Shown here: piece after piece, positions 34,321-44,500 of the stretch | Numbering within the stretch: position 1 is the first letter of the stretch | Layout: each line of letters starts with the position of its first letter | From: Takakia lepidozioides | Lineage: Eukaryota > Streptophyta > Takakiopsida > Takakiales > Takakiaceae | DNA: 64,000 nucleotides | Direction: 5' to 3' | Assembly: GCA_030704615.1 (NCBI GenBank) | Contig: CM060734.1 | Location: 58,730,042-58,794,041, forward strand | The notes under the pieces: model-generated | What the model saw: the letters and a program-made list of their open reading frames with translations, nothing else | Told to the model about the DNA's origin: nothing | Databases searched by the model: none | Program-made: the position numbers and the translations under genes

Positions 34321-34989
34321 CTACCGTTGGTTTGATCTGTCAAACATTTGCATGTCACGACTCCTAGACTCGCCGGGTGTGGAACGTTGATGCGACCGCG
34401 AATGTTCGCTCCCAGTCAGTTTCGAACGATCTATCTTCAGCTGGAGCTTTTCGTTCTCAGCTTGGACCTTATCCCTCTCTGCCCCGAGCGTCTTATTCTC
34501 AGCCACGGCCTCATCCCTCTGTACCCGGAGCCTCCCATTGTCAACCACGACCTTATCCTTCTCTACCCGAAGCTTATCCTTGTTCTTCAAGGCCGCATCC
34601 AATTTTTTTTCCGTATCATTGCACTTTTGTTGCATATCCTCGACCAACCTCCTCGACCGCTCTTCCTCAACCTCCCGCTTATCCTCAGCGACCTGGACGT
34701 GTTTGTCCAGTTCAACCACTGTTTTCTGCATCGTCGCCAGAATATTGTCGACAGATCGCTTGAACCAATTCGCCATTTCCAAACCACGCTCGGCGGATGC
34801 CAACGATTCTTTGGTCGATGACACCGCCCGCTCCGCGATCCGGGTTAGATCATAGGAGACGATCACATCCAACCGAGCTCCAACCGGCCCCTGTGGCGAT
34901 GCCATCACATCCAACTGAGTTCCAACCGGCCCATGCGGCGATGCCATCCCACCGACGACACCAGCGTCCGCCTGCCTGTCGATATCCAT
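34321..34989 (-). CDS. coiled-coil protein of unknown function
   Basis: A 222-codon uninterrupted frame. The N-terminus has two near-copies of MASPxGPVGxxLDV (residues about 15-43). Residues about 55-205 form a heptad-rich helix dense in E, K, R, D and L (KNKDKLRVEKDKVVVDN, AENKTLGAERDKVQAENEKL). The tail is basic and serine-rich (SHQRSTPGESRSRDMQ). The frame is open before the first Met and codes for acidic residues (YDDIDSEAA), so an upstream exon may exist. It could be a cellular protein or the structural protein of a mobile element; nothing decides. Its codon phase is regular, which argues against chance. Confidence 0.55.
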   Translation of the reverse strand: MDIDRQADAGVVGGMASPHGPVGTQLDVMASPQGPVGARLDVIVSYDLTRIAERAVSSTKESLASAERGLEMANWFKRSVDNILATMQKTVVELDKHVQVAEDKREVEEERSRRLVEDMQQKCNDTEKKLDAALKNKDKLRVEKDKVVVDNGRLRVQRDEAVAENKTLGAERDKVQAENEKLQLKIDRSKLTGSEHSRSHQRSTPGESRSRDMQMFDRSNQR

Positions 34990-37900
34990 GGCCGCCTCAC
35001 TGTCAATGTCGTCGTAAGGGAGTTGTTTGCATGTATATCTCCATCAAGGATTAAAAAAAACATTGTGCCCACTATTGTCATGTAATAATTAATAAATTAT
35101 TCAAAGTGTAAAATTGCATATAACATTATGTATTTCTTTTGCATGTATGTTGCCGTCATATGCATGTAACCTAAAAGCAAAAAATTTACATTATTAATTT
35201 TATGCTTGATGCACCTATTAAGTGTGGGAATGGAAAGAATAACTTAACAGTATGATGTGCCTCCTTCATATGTGCAAAATCTTCCTTAGAATATATAAAA
35301 TTCTTTCTAAGTCGTACATCCCCATTGATCAAAACTAGGGGATATACAATAAAAACTGATTCCCCATGTATTCATTTAGTTTCAAGCTCATATAACATCG
35401 CATAATAAGTCAAATTATAAGGGTTGATTGCATCTTCAAAATCCCTCAAGGTGAGAGCCGCTTTAGATAGTACACCACGACCAAGAAACCTCCGGAACCA
35501 GTTCAAAGCATATTGGTCTTAAAATTAGTGATCCATATCTTGGTCATATCAAAATATTAATATTAAAGGGGGGGATCAAAGTTGGTGTGCGGAAGGCTTG
35601 GGACCAAGACCCCCACCTTCATCTTTTCCTAACATATTGATTTTACATCAATATATGAAGTTTGTTTGTTTGTTTGTTTGTTTGTAGCGTTGAGATCTCC
35701 CAAACTGCGGGCCTAGCCCTAGTGCTTGGTACTGTTGGAAAGCTCTCCATGAGGAGGGGTGCAGCAACTTGGTCTCATAATTTTTGCACCGAGGGTGTGG
35801 GAGATATGGAATTCAAGTACTTTTGGTCGCTGGAAATTCGTGAAAAATAGCAAAGTGGGTTTTCCTGGAACAATGATTGGATGTATTACTTAACTAAAAT
35901 GGATGCAATTCATGCAAGCCCTGCCTTCTAGTAATTATGAATAGATAGTAAATATCTGGAAGATGACAAAGTGTTATTAATAAATATCATGATAACTAAA
36001 TATCATGATAACATGATTTGAGCCCTGGTGGCACGCAAGGGAATATCCTCATTTATGGCATGCACAAGAAGTTCAACTCCAGACCTAAAGGCCATGAAAC
36101 TGTTCATCAAGGGGATGTCATTCATTAGAAATGATATTTTGGTGGCAACTGTCTCGATTGAATTGGAAGTGTAATCGAAAGTATCGGTGCTAAAGCAGCT
36201 GGACCCCTTGCGTAGTCCTGCCTAGCCAACATACAACTTCATTTTAGTATATCGATTTCAATTCTTCACACATGGGCCTCGACATAGGAGACACACTTTG
36301 ATACATACCAGAGTGATTATTTTTTCCACCAATTCTAATATATTTCCAGTGCCTTATCCCATGTTCCATCAAAAAAAAGAAAAAAAAAAGAAAAGATACA
36401 TGGGGGATTGCACTTGGACTTGGATGACTATGCACCCCCAACTCGTTTGGCCAGTTTGGGAAGGCCAGGCAACCCGACACTGTGGGAAGAGCCAATCAGT
36501 GGGGCCGTGGGAGGCTTGGAGAGGAGGAAAATGGCTTGACAGGTGCAGACATGCACATGCTACCCTAGTGATCATTTAAAATAAAGTAAAATAAATGTCT
36601 CTATACTTGGTCGAGTGTCCAAGAATTGGTCCTCCAAACAACATGGGTTCTTTTCTTGGTCCATACACCAACAATCTCCCGCCATACTCAATTCCACATA
36701 CATGCCGTATCATTCCTAATGGTCTTGGTCTTAGTCCATCGTCTAAAATGGCACGAGGATGAACAATCTCTGTTAGAGCTATGGTTTACGTAATAGCATC
36801 CATCCATCCACAAAAATGGCAAAAGACAATAAGCCCAAAGTACATATCCTCTCCATTAGGCTCAGTTCCTAGTGGCCATATTGGATCATAACGCTCTTGA
36901 AAACTGTTAAACCACTTGTAAGAGTCCCACATTTGTCGCAGTCGTGTAACTAGAGAAAGAATGGCAGAATCTACAAGAAGCCCAAAGAATCACTGGAATA
37001 GAGTAGCAAAATATCACCCAATAGATATTTTGGGTTTACTAGGTATCGATCTGGGTGGTTTCCATTTTCTCATCCCAGAAAGAAAGAGAGGGAGAGATGC
37101 ACTTTGTGTTGCGGCCTAGCTTAGTGGGGGCCTAGTGGTTCATGTCCTGGAGATGGTATACAAGAAAAGTGGGAAAGGGGCTCCCTGCACAAGATGTTCT
37201 GTCCAATGCTTCATTCTGTTTTAAAGAAACTTTAGCTCTTTATCTGTTTCTTACATTCACCCTAGATTGAGTTCAAGAGAGACGGAGAAGAGACGAAGTT
37301 CCAAATGGATTGGTAAAGGGGCGACAAGACACAGTGATGCATGAAAAGATAAAGATAAAGTTTCTTTAACGTCCAGTGAATTTACAGAGCCTACTGCTCA
37401 ACACACAGGTCATCAAGGGCCCAATGGACTGACTGAGAAAGAAAGAAAGAAAGATGAAAGAAGAGTTGCATAAAGTTAATGTTTGAAGTATGTTTGACTA
37501 GAGAGAAAGAGGAAACGAGATCTCGAGATTACCTTCATCTCTATCACAATTATGTCGAAGTCTATTCCATGACCACTCTTGAAAAGACTAGCGGAAAGGT
37601 TTCCAGCCTGCTCACCATCCTGACAATATAGTGGCCAGACTTGTTACCTATTCTTGTCTTGCGGATGACCAATACAACCACATGATGGGTATACCAGCAA
37701 AACTTTGGCAAAGCAAACTTAGGCCTCTGTAAGTCTAGCCCGCTTCACGTTTGCATCCCATTTGTGTGTTTGAAGACAAAATCAACTTGACTGAAACACC
37801 AAAATCCTTATGTACAGTATTACATGCAATAGATGATCACCCTTCTCCGGTGTACTTCTTTGGACACTACACATGCTAATGCATAAATCCACCTTCTGTA

Positions 37901-38022
37901 GCCTGCAAACGGCTAATTTTGTCAACCCAACTGCTGATGATTCTTCAACGCTTGTACACTTGTATGCAGATAGAATTTGTTGCAGGCCATTGGCAGTACC
38001 TGATCCTCACACCCCCTATGAT
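34990..38022. other. gene-poor stretch with microsatellites
   Basis: A (TTTG)n run at 35661-35684 is followed by a short ORF (35662-35850) that begins inside the repeat and is probably chance. An A/G-rich run lies at 36367-36394 and (GAAA)n at 37438-37452. No gene recognised. Confidence 0.4.
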
Positions 38023-38814
38023 CTAAGTGACCACTCGCCTCTTATGTGCCATGGAAAATGAAGGGCCTGTTCGTCCATTTACAGTTGCATCATAAGCTCC
38101 AGGCCCAGGGTTTAAATCCTTCTCTAGTTTGTTTTTGGATCCTCTTGAAGTGATACTAAATGCTGGACCCGAGTTTCTGTTGACATCTGTATTGTATGCC
38201 CCTGGCCCGGGTGTTCTTTCCACATGACTACTGGATCGGGCCCCAAAACTGAAGGAAGGCGCAGTCGTCATATTAGACCGCCCGTAAGTTGATCCTACCC
38301 CTGTATTTGTGCTTTCTGCAGGCCTTGAGCTTATGCTGTAAGAGGGACCACCTTTCCGGTTTCTATTGATGTCGTAGGCTCCGGGACCTGGGCTGTGGGT
38401 GGTGTAGTTGGAGATGGCACGCCCCCCCAAAGAGTAAGACGGTGCAGCTGTTTTGGTGAACCAAGTGTTATCAGTATTGTAAGATCCAGGGCCGGGCACA
38501 TCGGAGCCAGCTGTAGTCTTCAATGACTCTCGAGTGCCCAAAGAGAAGGAAGGGCCCCGCTTAGTATCACAGACATCATATGACCCTGGACCTCTCTCCC
38601 AACTGTCCTGGCTCTTCGGCTTTGTCCTACGACCCATAGAATAGGCAGGTGCAGATGGAGAAATACTCGCAGGATTATATGACCCTGGACCTCGGCGATG
38701 GTCACCGGCCTTCCACTTGTTGCGAAGGCCCATTGTATAAGCGGGTCCTGCTGTCCCGACTGGCTTTCGGTCTATACTGTATGTTCCCAGTATTTCAGTC
38801 GAGTCGTCTGTCAT
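38023..38814 (-). CDS. ODF3/CIMAP-like sperm-tail PG-rich repeat protein
   Basis: Proteins with sperm-tail PG-rich (STPGR) repeats line flagellar microtubules; ODF3 is the outer dense fibre member, about 254 residues. This intact intronless frame has 263 aa. Six repeats of the form GPG(S/A)Y followed some 15 residues later by (S/A)(Y/F)S(M/L/I/F) are visible: RGPGSYNPAS, RGPGSYDVCD, PGPGSYNTDN, PGPGAYDINR, PGPGAYNTDV, PGPGAYDATV. An incomplete repeat precedes them (GTAGPAYTMGLRNK). No signal peptide or membrane segment. The start MTDDSTEIL is the first ATG of the frame. In a plant this implies a lineage with flagellated sperm. Confidence 0.88.
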   Translation of the reverse strand: MTDDSTEILGTYSIDRKPVGTAGPAYTMGLRNKWKAGDHRRGPGSYNPASISPSAPAYSMGRRTKPKSQDSWERGPGSYDVCDTKRGPSFSLGTRESLKTTAGSDVPGPGSYNTDNTWFTKTAAPSYSLGGRAISNYTTHSPGPGAYDINRNRKGGPSYSISSRPAESTNTGVGSTYGRSNMTTAPSFSFGARSSSHVERTPGPGAYNTDVNRNSGPAFSITSRGSKNKLEKDLNPGPGAYDATVNGRTGPSFSMAHKRRVVT

Positions 38815-39365
38815 GGGGATCTTCTATCGAGCGGGATGGAGACTGGATCAGCGGGCAAAGCGGCAATGTTTCACTCTTGGGCAATCCGGAATAAAGGCAG
38901 AGTATGCTCTAGACAGAACTACAGAGCACCGCTTCTACTCTCGCGACGTTTGCCCTTACACGGATTCAAGTAGATGCATCTCGCAGCACTTCACATCAAG
39001 CTGAGAAGTCGTTGACCAGATTTCGGAAAATATGTAAACTTTGTAAACCTTCATAACAAGACTCCTTTTCGTAGACGGAATCTACTGGAAAGAGAACATT
39101 TGAAATGAAAACAAGTAGTACTTTATAAGAAGACGTTGACATGATCTACTACACCCCAAAGAGCTATGGGACAAATTTAACAAAAGGAGAACAAGCAGAA
39201 GACCAGGCAAAAGTGCTGCTGCTCTTGGGAAGAAGAACTAAGAGAAGAGGTAACACAGTGCTGCGTTGTGATTAGAGGAGAAATGGGTGGCAGTTAAAGT
39301 CAGCTGAACTATGTAGGGGAACTGTGACGGTTGAGCACCCATTTATATCTCTAGGTATACTCGGC
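38815..39365. other. 5' flank of ODF3-like gene
   Basis: Presumed promoter side of the ODF3-like gene. No further feature seen. Confidence 0.35.
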
Positions 39366-39540
39366 AAATCGCCCAGAGGTTAGGGCACAGTGGCGACACT
39401 TTGGTGGTCGCAGGTTCAGATCCAAAGGCATTCATGCTGCAGGAGCGACGCAGGATACAAGGTGGAGTCATCCTAGACTAACCGCCATGCTGGCCCCTGC
39501 AGTCTCTCTCGCTCCTTTTCTACTCCTTTCTTGAACCCAT
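39366..39540 (+). mobile_element. tRNA-derived SINE-like sequence
   Basis: AGAGGTTAGGGCACAGTGG resembles a degenerate Pol III A box, and GGTTCAGATCC about 25 bases further matches the B-box consensus GGTTCRANNCC. A pyrimidine-rich tail follows (GTCTCTCTCGCTCC). No full tRNA fold can be drawn. Ends are approximate. Confidence 0.4.
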
Positions 39541-40468
39541 TCCAAATTTCGGTCAGTTCTGAGTCCCAACAGCAACAGGCTGTAACCTTGTAACATCACT
39601 TGTACTTCCGTCAAGCTCCTTTAAGTCCATGAGAGATTGGCAACGAATCAGCAAAGCTCCTTTGAATATGACAGAGAGCCGAGCCATTGTGGTTCTGTGC
39701 GAGTTCGCGGGACACTTCACTTTTCGTACCAAGAGACACATTGGAGGGTTATGAATTGAGGACCTATGCAGTTAGAAACTATGAGGATTCTCAATGCATT
39801 TGAGAGATGGGTTCCCAAGTTTGTGAAGGACCCAAGCTTTATCTCTTCGTGAGGGTTTTACGCTGGTGTTATTCAGAAGCCCTTCATAAAGGGGTCCTCA
39901 CTGTTGACCAAATATACGTTGGCCTGCGATGACAATTTGGAAGCAACATTGCTAGCACTACTTTCGCCTGTTCGCCCTCCTTGGTCGTCTTCCCCCAAAG
40001 GAAAGCCATGCACAATGCTTCAACGATATAGCGCCAGAAATTATCTGCATGAGAAAGGGCAAGGCGCACTATGGGAAGTACAAACTCTCGCAGTCATTGT
40101 TACTGCTTCTGCTGCGCAGCGCCTGAAAGCCCACCTCGCTATCATCGGCTACGTAGCCACTCGGACATCAAACCGAGCTGGGCTGTGCAGGTATTACCAG
40201 CTACCAATGTACTCCTCTGTCTCCATCATTCGTTACTTTTATCTTCCTTCGATGATTAAGTTACAGAGAAATTCTATATGAGTTTGTGAAGTCAGGTTCC
40301 AGATTACGTGACTCTTGGCTTTGTGCCACTGTGTTTGAAGGACAAGGAGGAAAACTTAGACCGTTTAGAGGGTGCGCCGAGGACCTATGACGAAGTATTA
40401 CATCAAAGAAAGGCAGGGCAGACAATTACCATTTTGTGGTCACGACCCTGGGACTGCTTTGGGCAGAG
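39541..40468. other. non-coding stretch
   Basis: No supported gene. Confidence 0.3.
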
Positions 40469-40480
40469 GGGCGGATTAGA

Positions 40481-41196
40481 TTGTACTCATAAGACGTTGT
40501 TTGCCGTAGCCTTGTGGCCATTGACCCCGCGCCCAGTTTGAGCGGAAACAAAAGGGACAGAACCTACCTCTGTCAGGGGCTGACGTTGGTAGTAAGACTT
40601 ACCTTCATATATAGAATTAATCCGGGTTTTCCAGATATCCTCTAGAAATCCCTTCACACAAGCATCAATCTGCTGTGTGTGATTTGCCCAATAACTAGGC
40701 CTCAGGAGGGCCTGGGCTTTTGGCTCAGCCTCGAGACTTTCAAAGTTGGTCAACAGAGGTACAGGCACAATTCCCTTGATAGATTTGAAGAGAGCGTCTC
40801 TTTGGTGAGAGAACCCCGGACAGTGTATCAGAAAATGAGTACTGTCTTCAGATTGCCCACACAATGGGCAATTGCACTCTCCCTTTCCTCTCTGCTTCTG
40901 TTTGCTGTTCAAAGGTAGGCTTCCTGCCCTGAGTTTAAATTTCAGTCTAGTGCCGAGAGTGGGTAGACCCTTGAGGTCATCCAAGATGTCCTCCCCCATG
41001 TCACAGACTGGAAACAAGTTCAGGGAAGTTTTCTGCCTAACTTCATTTTCATCAGACAATCTCATGGCAACAGACATGGCTTTGGACACTACAGCCTCTA
41101 AGTCAGATTTATCCAGCAGGGTCAAGACTTGCGGTTCCAGGTCCAGGTCCTTGAGAATCTCTTCTACTCTCCTCTGCCAGGACAGCCTGTTTGACA
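40481..41196 (-). mobile_element. 5'-truncated LINE, family A, with 12-bp target duplication
   Basis: The ORF (41125-40487, minus) encodes the C-terminus of a non-LTR element ORF2: NEVRQKTSLNLFPVCDMGED, LGTRLKFKLRAGSLPLNSKQ and the zinc knuckle CNCPLCGQSEDSTHFLIHC. The insert is bounded by GGGCGGATTAGA at 40469-40480 and 41197-41208. The 3' end (minus strand) finishes ...CTTATGAGTACAA with no poly(A). The same tail recurs in two introns of the TruA gene. The near-intact frame and perfect duplication suggest a fairly young insertion. Confidence 0.9.
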
Positions 41197-41560
41197 GGGC
41201 GGATTAGACAAGCATAAAGAGGAAACAGCGAGGAAATTTACAAGAGAAAGAAAGTCCAAGGAAAGTAGAGTTATTAGTCCACGAGATGCCACAGGGCCTA
41301 CGTTGGAGTGCCTCATACAGACAAGCTGCTAAAGTACTTCCGACATAGAGAAAGAATGTTTTTTGACATGCACAGTAGGCCTGATGGCCAGATTAACAAT
41401 TAGAGAAGGGGGAACACAGGGAGAGGCTAGTTAGTTCATGGTGGAGGAACTCAATGATCTAACTCCCAGCAATTGTGCTTGACTTGGGACTCATTCATGG
41501 CAGGATTTCTCAAAATACACTAAGAAGACATGCAGACATTACATCAAAGATTCTTTGCAG

Positions 41561-44500
41561 TGCAAATTTGAATCCATAGGCTCTTTGGTGGGATGCCGCT
41601 GCGAAGACTACCTGCAACAAAAAGGGAGTGGCGCTTTCACTGGTCTCCACTGCAATTGGGTCACTCCTCACATTCTGGCCTCGGCGCGGCCATCGGATCA
41701 GCTCATTGATGAGCACCAGATTATTTCTCAGGTCAGCTCCAACTCTCTCGTGTCTCTCCCTGTAACGGATCTATTCTTGCCAGAATTCTTCCCTTTGACA
41801 GTAATTTGCTCAAGGATGGCCATCCAACCCTGGCTTTGCTGGTATGTCATAGTTTTATAGGGGTGTGATGGAAGAAAAAGGTGAGGTGCTCCACTGGAGT
41901 ACTTTGGCCTTTTTATTTCACAGATGGAAATGAGGGACATTCACCTCAATATGTTTGGCCAGTCAAGCTTTAAGTTGACTTCACCTGGAGTCCTCTCTCT
42001 CTCTCCCTCTCAGCCAGTCAAGCAAAAGTTATAGGATTACTGCAGTGAAGATGAAAGTGACAGCCTAATTAGTCATGAGAAAGCTCCACTAGAGACTTAC
42101 CGATAGAATGAAGCTCTCTATTTTTATTAAGTGGAGCAATGATTATGCTGTTGAAAGTAATATAGTTGTCTGTGCAGTTCAAGCGATCTAGAATAGGGTC
42201 CATCTTCAATTTGCAAGAACCAGGAGAGCATGCAATGTGTGGCTCAGGTCTCAAGTTGAACAGTGGCTTTTCATACACTCCTGAGACCTTCATGAAAAAC
42301 AACAGTAAGTCCTCTCTCTTTCCGCTCAGCTCAGACTGATACATGGCCAGGAACTGATGAGCATGTCCTTTAAGTATGGACCATAAGCTCTACTTTGGGC
42401 TGTCATGCTGTTCTCTTGTGAATTGGTACATCCTTTAAAGTATTTTAGAACTCTTTTGAGCAGAGACAGCCAAGCATGATGCAGTATACCAGCACACAGT
42501 ATAGAAGAGGATGAGTTAATTACGTATACTAGGGAAAAGAAACTTGATAACGTCCATGGGAAGCTCAAAGAGTTTATGGGAACTTGATAACATGCATAGG
42601 AGGCTGAAAGATCTTATGAAACAGGAAGAAAGGAACAAACTTCATAATGTCCAGGGAAAGCACATATTAGTTTCATCCAAAGAGAACAAAGAGCGGAGAT
42701 CTACAACATCCACACAGGTTAAAGAATTTATGGAGCAGTAATGCATACGAAACAAAAACATCTTAGCATGCTTGGTCTGGCTTGTGTCAGTAAAGATGTT
42801 TTGGTGAGGTTAATACTTGATGCCAAAGTGTGAAAATACAGGGAGGGAAGGTGGGTGCAGTCTTCCACTACAACTATCCATGGAGGGACATGCAGTGCCC
42901 CAGCTTGGAATATACGCTCGACATTATGCAAGTCATGGCATCCCGAATTTCACTAGGAGAGAAGGTGATCTTCAGCCCTGAAACTTGACACAAAGAACAT
43001 GATTACAAAGAACACTTAGAAACACTTGTCTTTTCACTTTTAGTGAACTTCTGAAATCAAAGTAGGGTAAAGCTTCGGGCAGAAGTTCCTGAGTTGCTAT
43101 GCCCTAGTACACATGGAAAACGGAGTTATTGACACCAAAGGGGCTTTGTGGGGGATGTGGGGGGTTCTGGTTGGGGTGGGTTTGACACAGGTTGCAGTGC
43201 ACTGCCATTCAGGGCTGGGTGAGCATGCATCACATCTGCGCCTGTTACGACCACTGCCCACCCCTCTCCATTTCTTCCCCAAGAGTTAATTGCTGAAAGA
43301 ACATCCCAGAAAGGGCCATCGTGTTTTGCCCGAAATCTCTGTTACCTCCTCATCCACCTCCCAGGGCCTGTAGCCTTGTGATCCACATCTTGTTTTGAAC
43401 ATTTACAAAGAGATCATGCTGACGTCTATTCTAGTGTTGTGTCATTTTTATATACTGCTGCATGCAAATACCAATTCTTTTCTCTTGCTGCCAGGATCTG
43501 TAAGACCTTAACAGAGATGTCAATATTACGTTGAGCTTGTCAGAACTGATTGCAAATCTATTGTGGTCAATGAACCACTTTGACTGCACAGGCCTATGTC
43601 GGAGATTCATTTCTTGCTGATGTTATACTGACTTATACCTTATGGGCCATGCTATCAGAAAAGGGGTGCTTGGATGGGCACAAGGAGGTAATGTAGAACA
43701 AGAAGGAAGGCTGATAGTCATGTAAATTAGCACTTGGAGCCTCACTTTGAAGCTTCACTTTTGAAGAGCGCTTCATATCTGCAATTATTGTTAATGTAAG
43801 GTGTTGTTTTTTATGTCCAGGGCGCACAGGGCTTGTCATTGCATGTTACTTTGTGTACACAAATCAATTTCAACACTCCAAGGTAATCATTGTTATTTTT
43901 GTGTGAGGACCGGAACAGTGATGTACATGCACACTCGTACATACCGCACAACCTAGTCGAATTGCAGCAAAAACTGTGGAGACCTTTGAAACATGTATCC
44001 CAAAGATTGTCATTGCTTCACAATGATGGCTGTAGAATGAGGCAGATAGAGAAGGGGGAGGTGTTGGGGGTGTAGTGTGGAGGACACCAGAGTCAGTGGA
44101 GGTGAGCGGTTGCAATGATAGAGGTAATTTAAGACGGGCAAGACAGTGAGTCAGACCCACATAAATGAGAAGCTCAGGAGCAAGAAATGAATGGTGGTGA
44201 TTGATTGATGACAGGCTATTTGGGTTGGGGATGGCTGGCAGGCAGTGCAAGGTGTTCGCGACTGTAGGTAGGAAGAATACTGCTCCATTTGTATGCTGAA
44301 GTATATATTACACTGGTGTTGCCACTGATACCTTATTCCTGCTCTTTCATAAACATTGTGACTTCATGTCTTTGGGAAAAACATTTTTATCAGGCATGAG
44401 CAAAGAGTGGATTTGTCAACCATGATAAGTCAAAATTTACAAAATGTGCTCTAAACTTTTGGTATGCCGCTTCTTCATAGTCTTTTTATCTGAAGGAGTA

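Noticed and set aside
35662-35850. 62-aa ORF at the TTTG microsatellite
   Set aside because: Its N-terminus is translated microsatellite and the rest has no recognisable feature.
42069-42344. Minus-strand 91-aa ORF
   Set aside because: It is antisense to the phosphatase exon encoding NLQEPGEH and SGFSYTPETF, which is the real signal.
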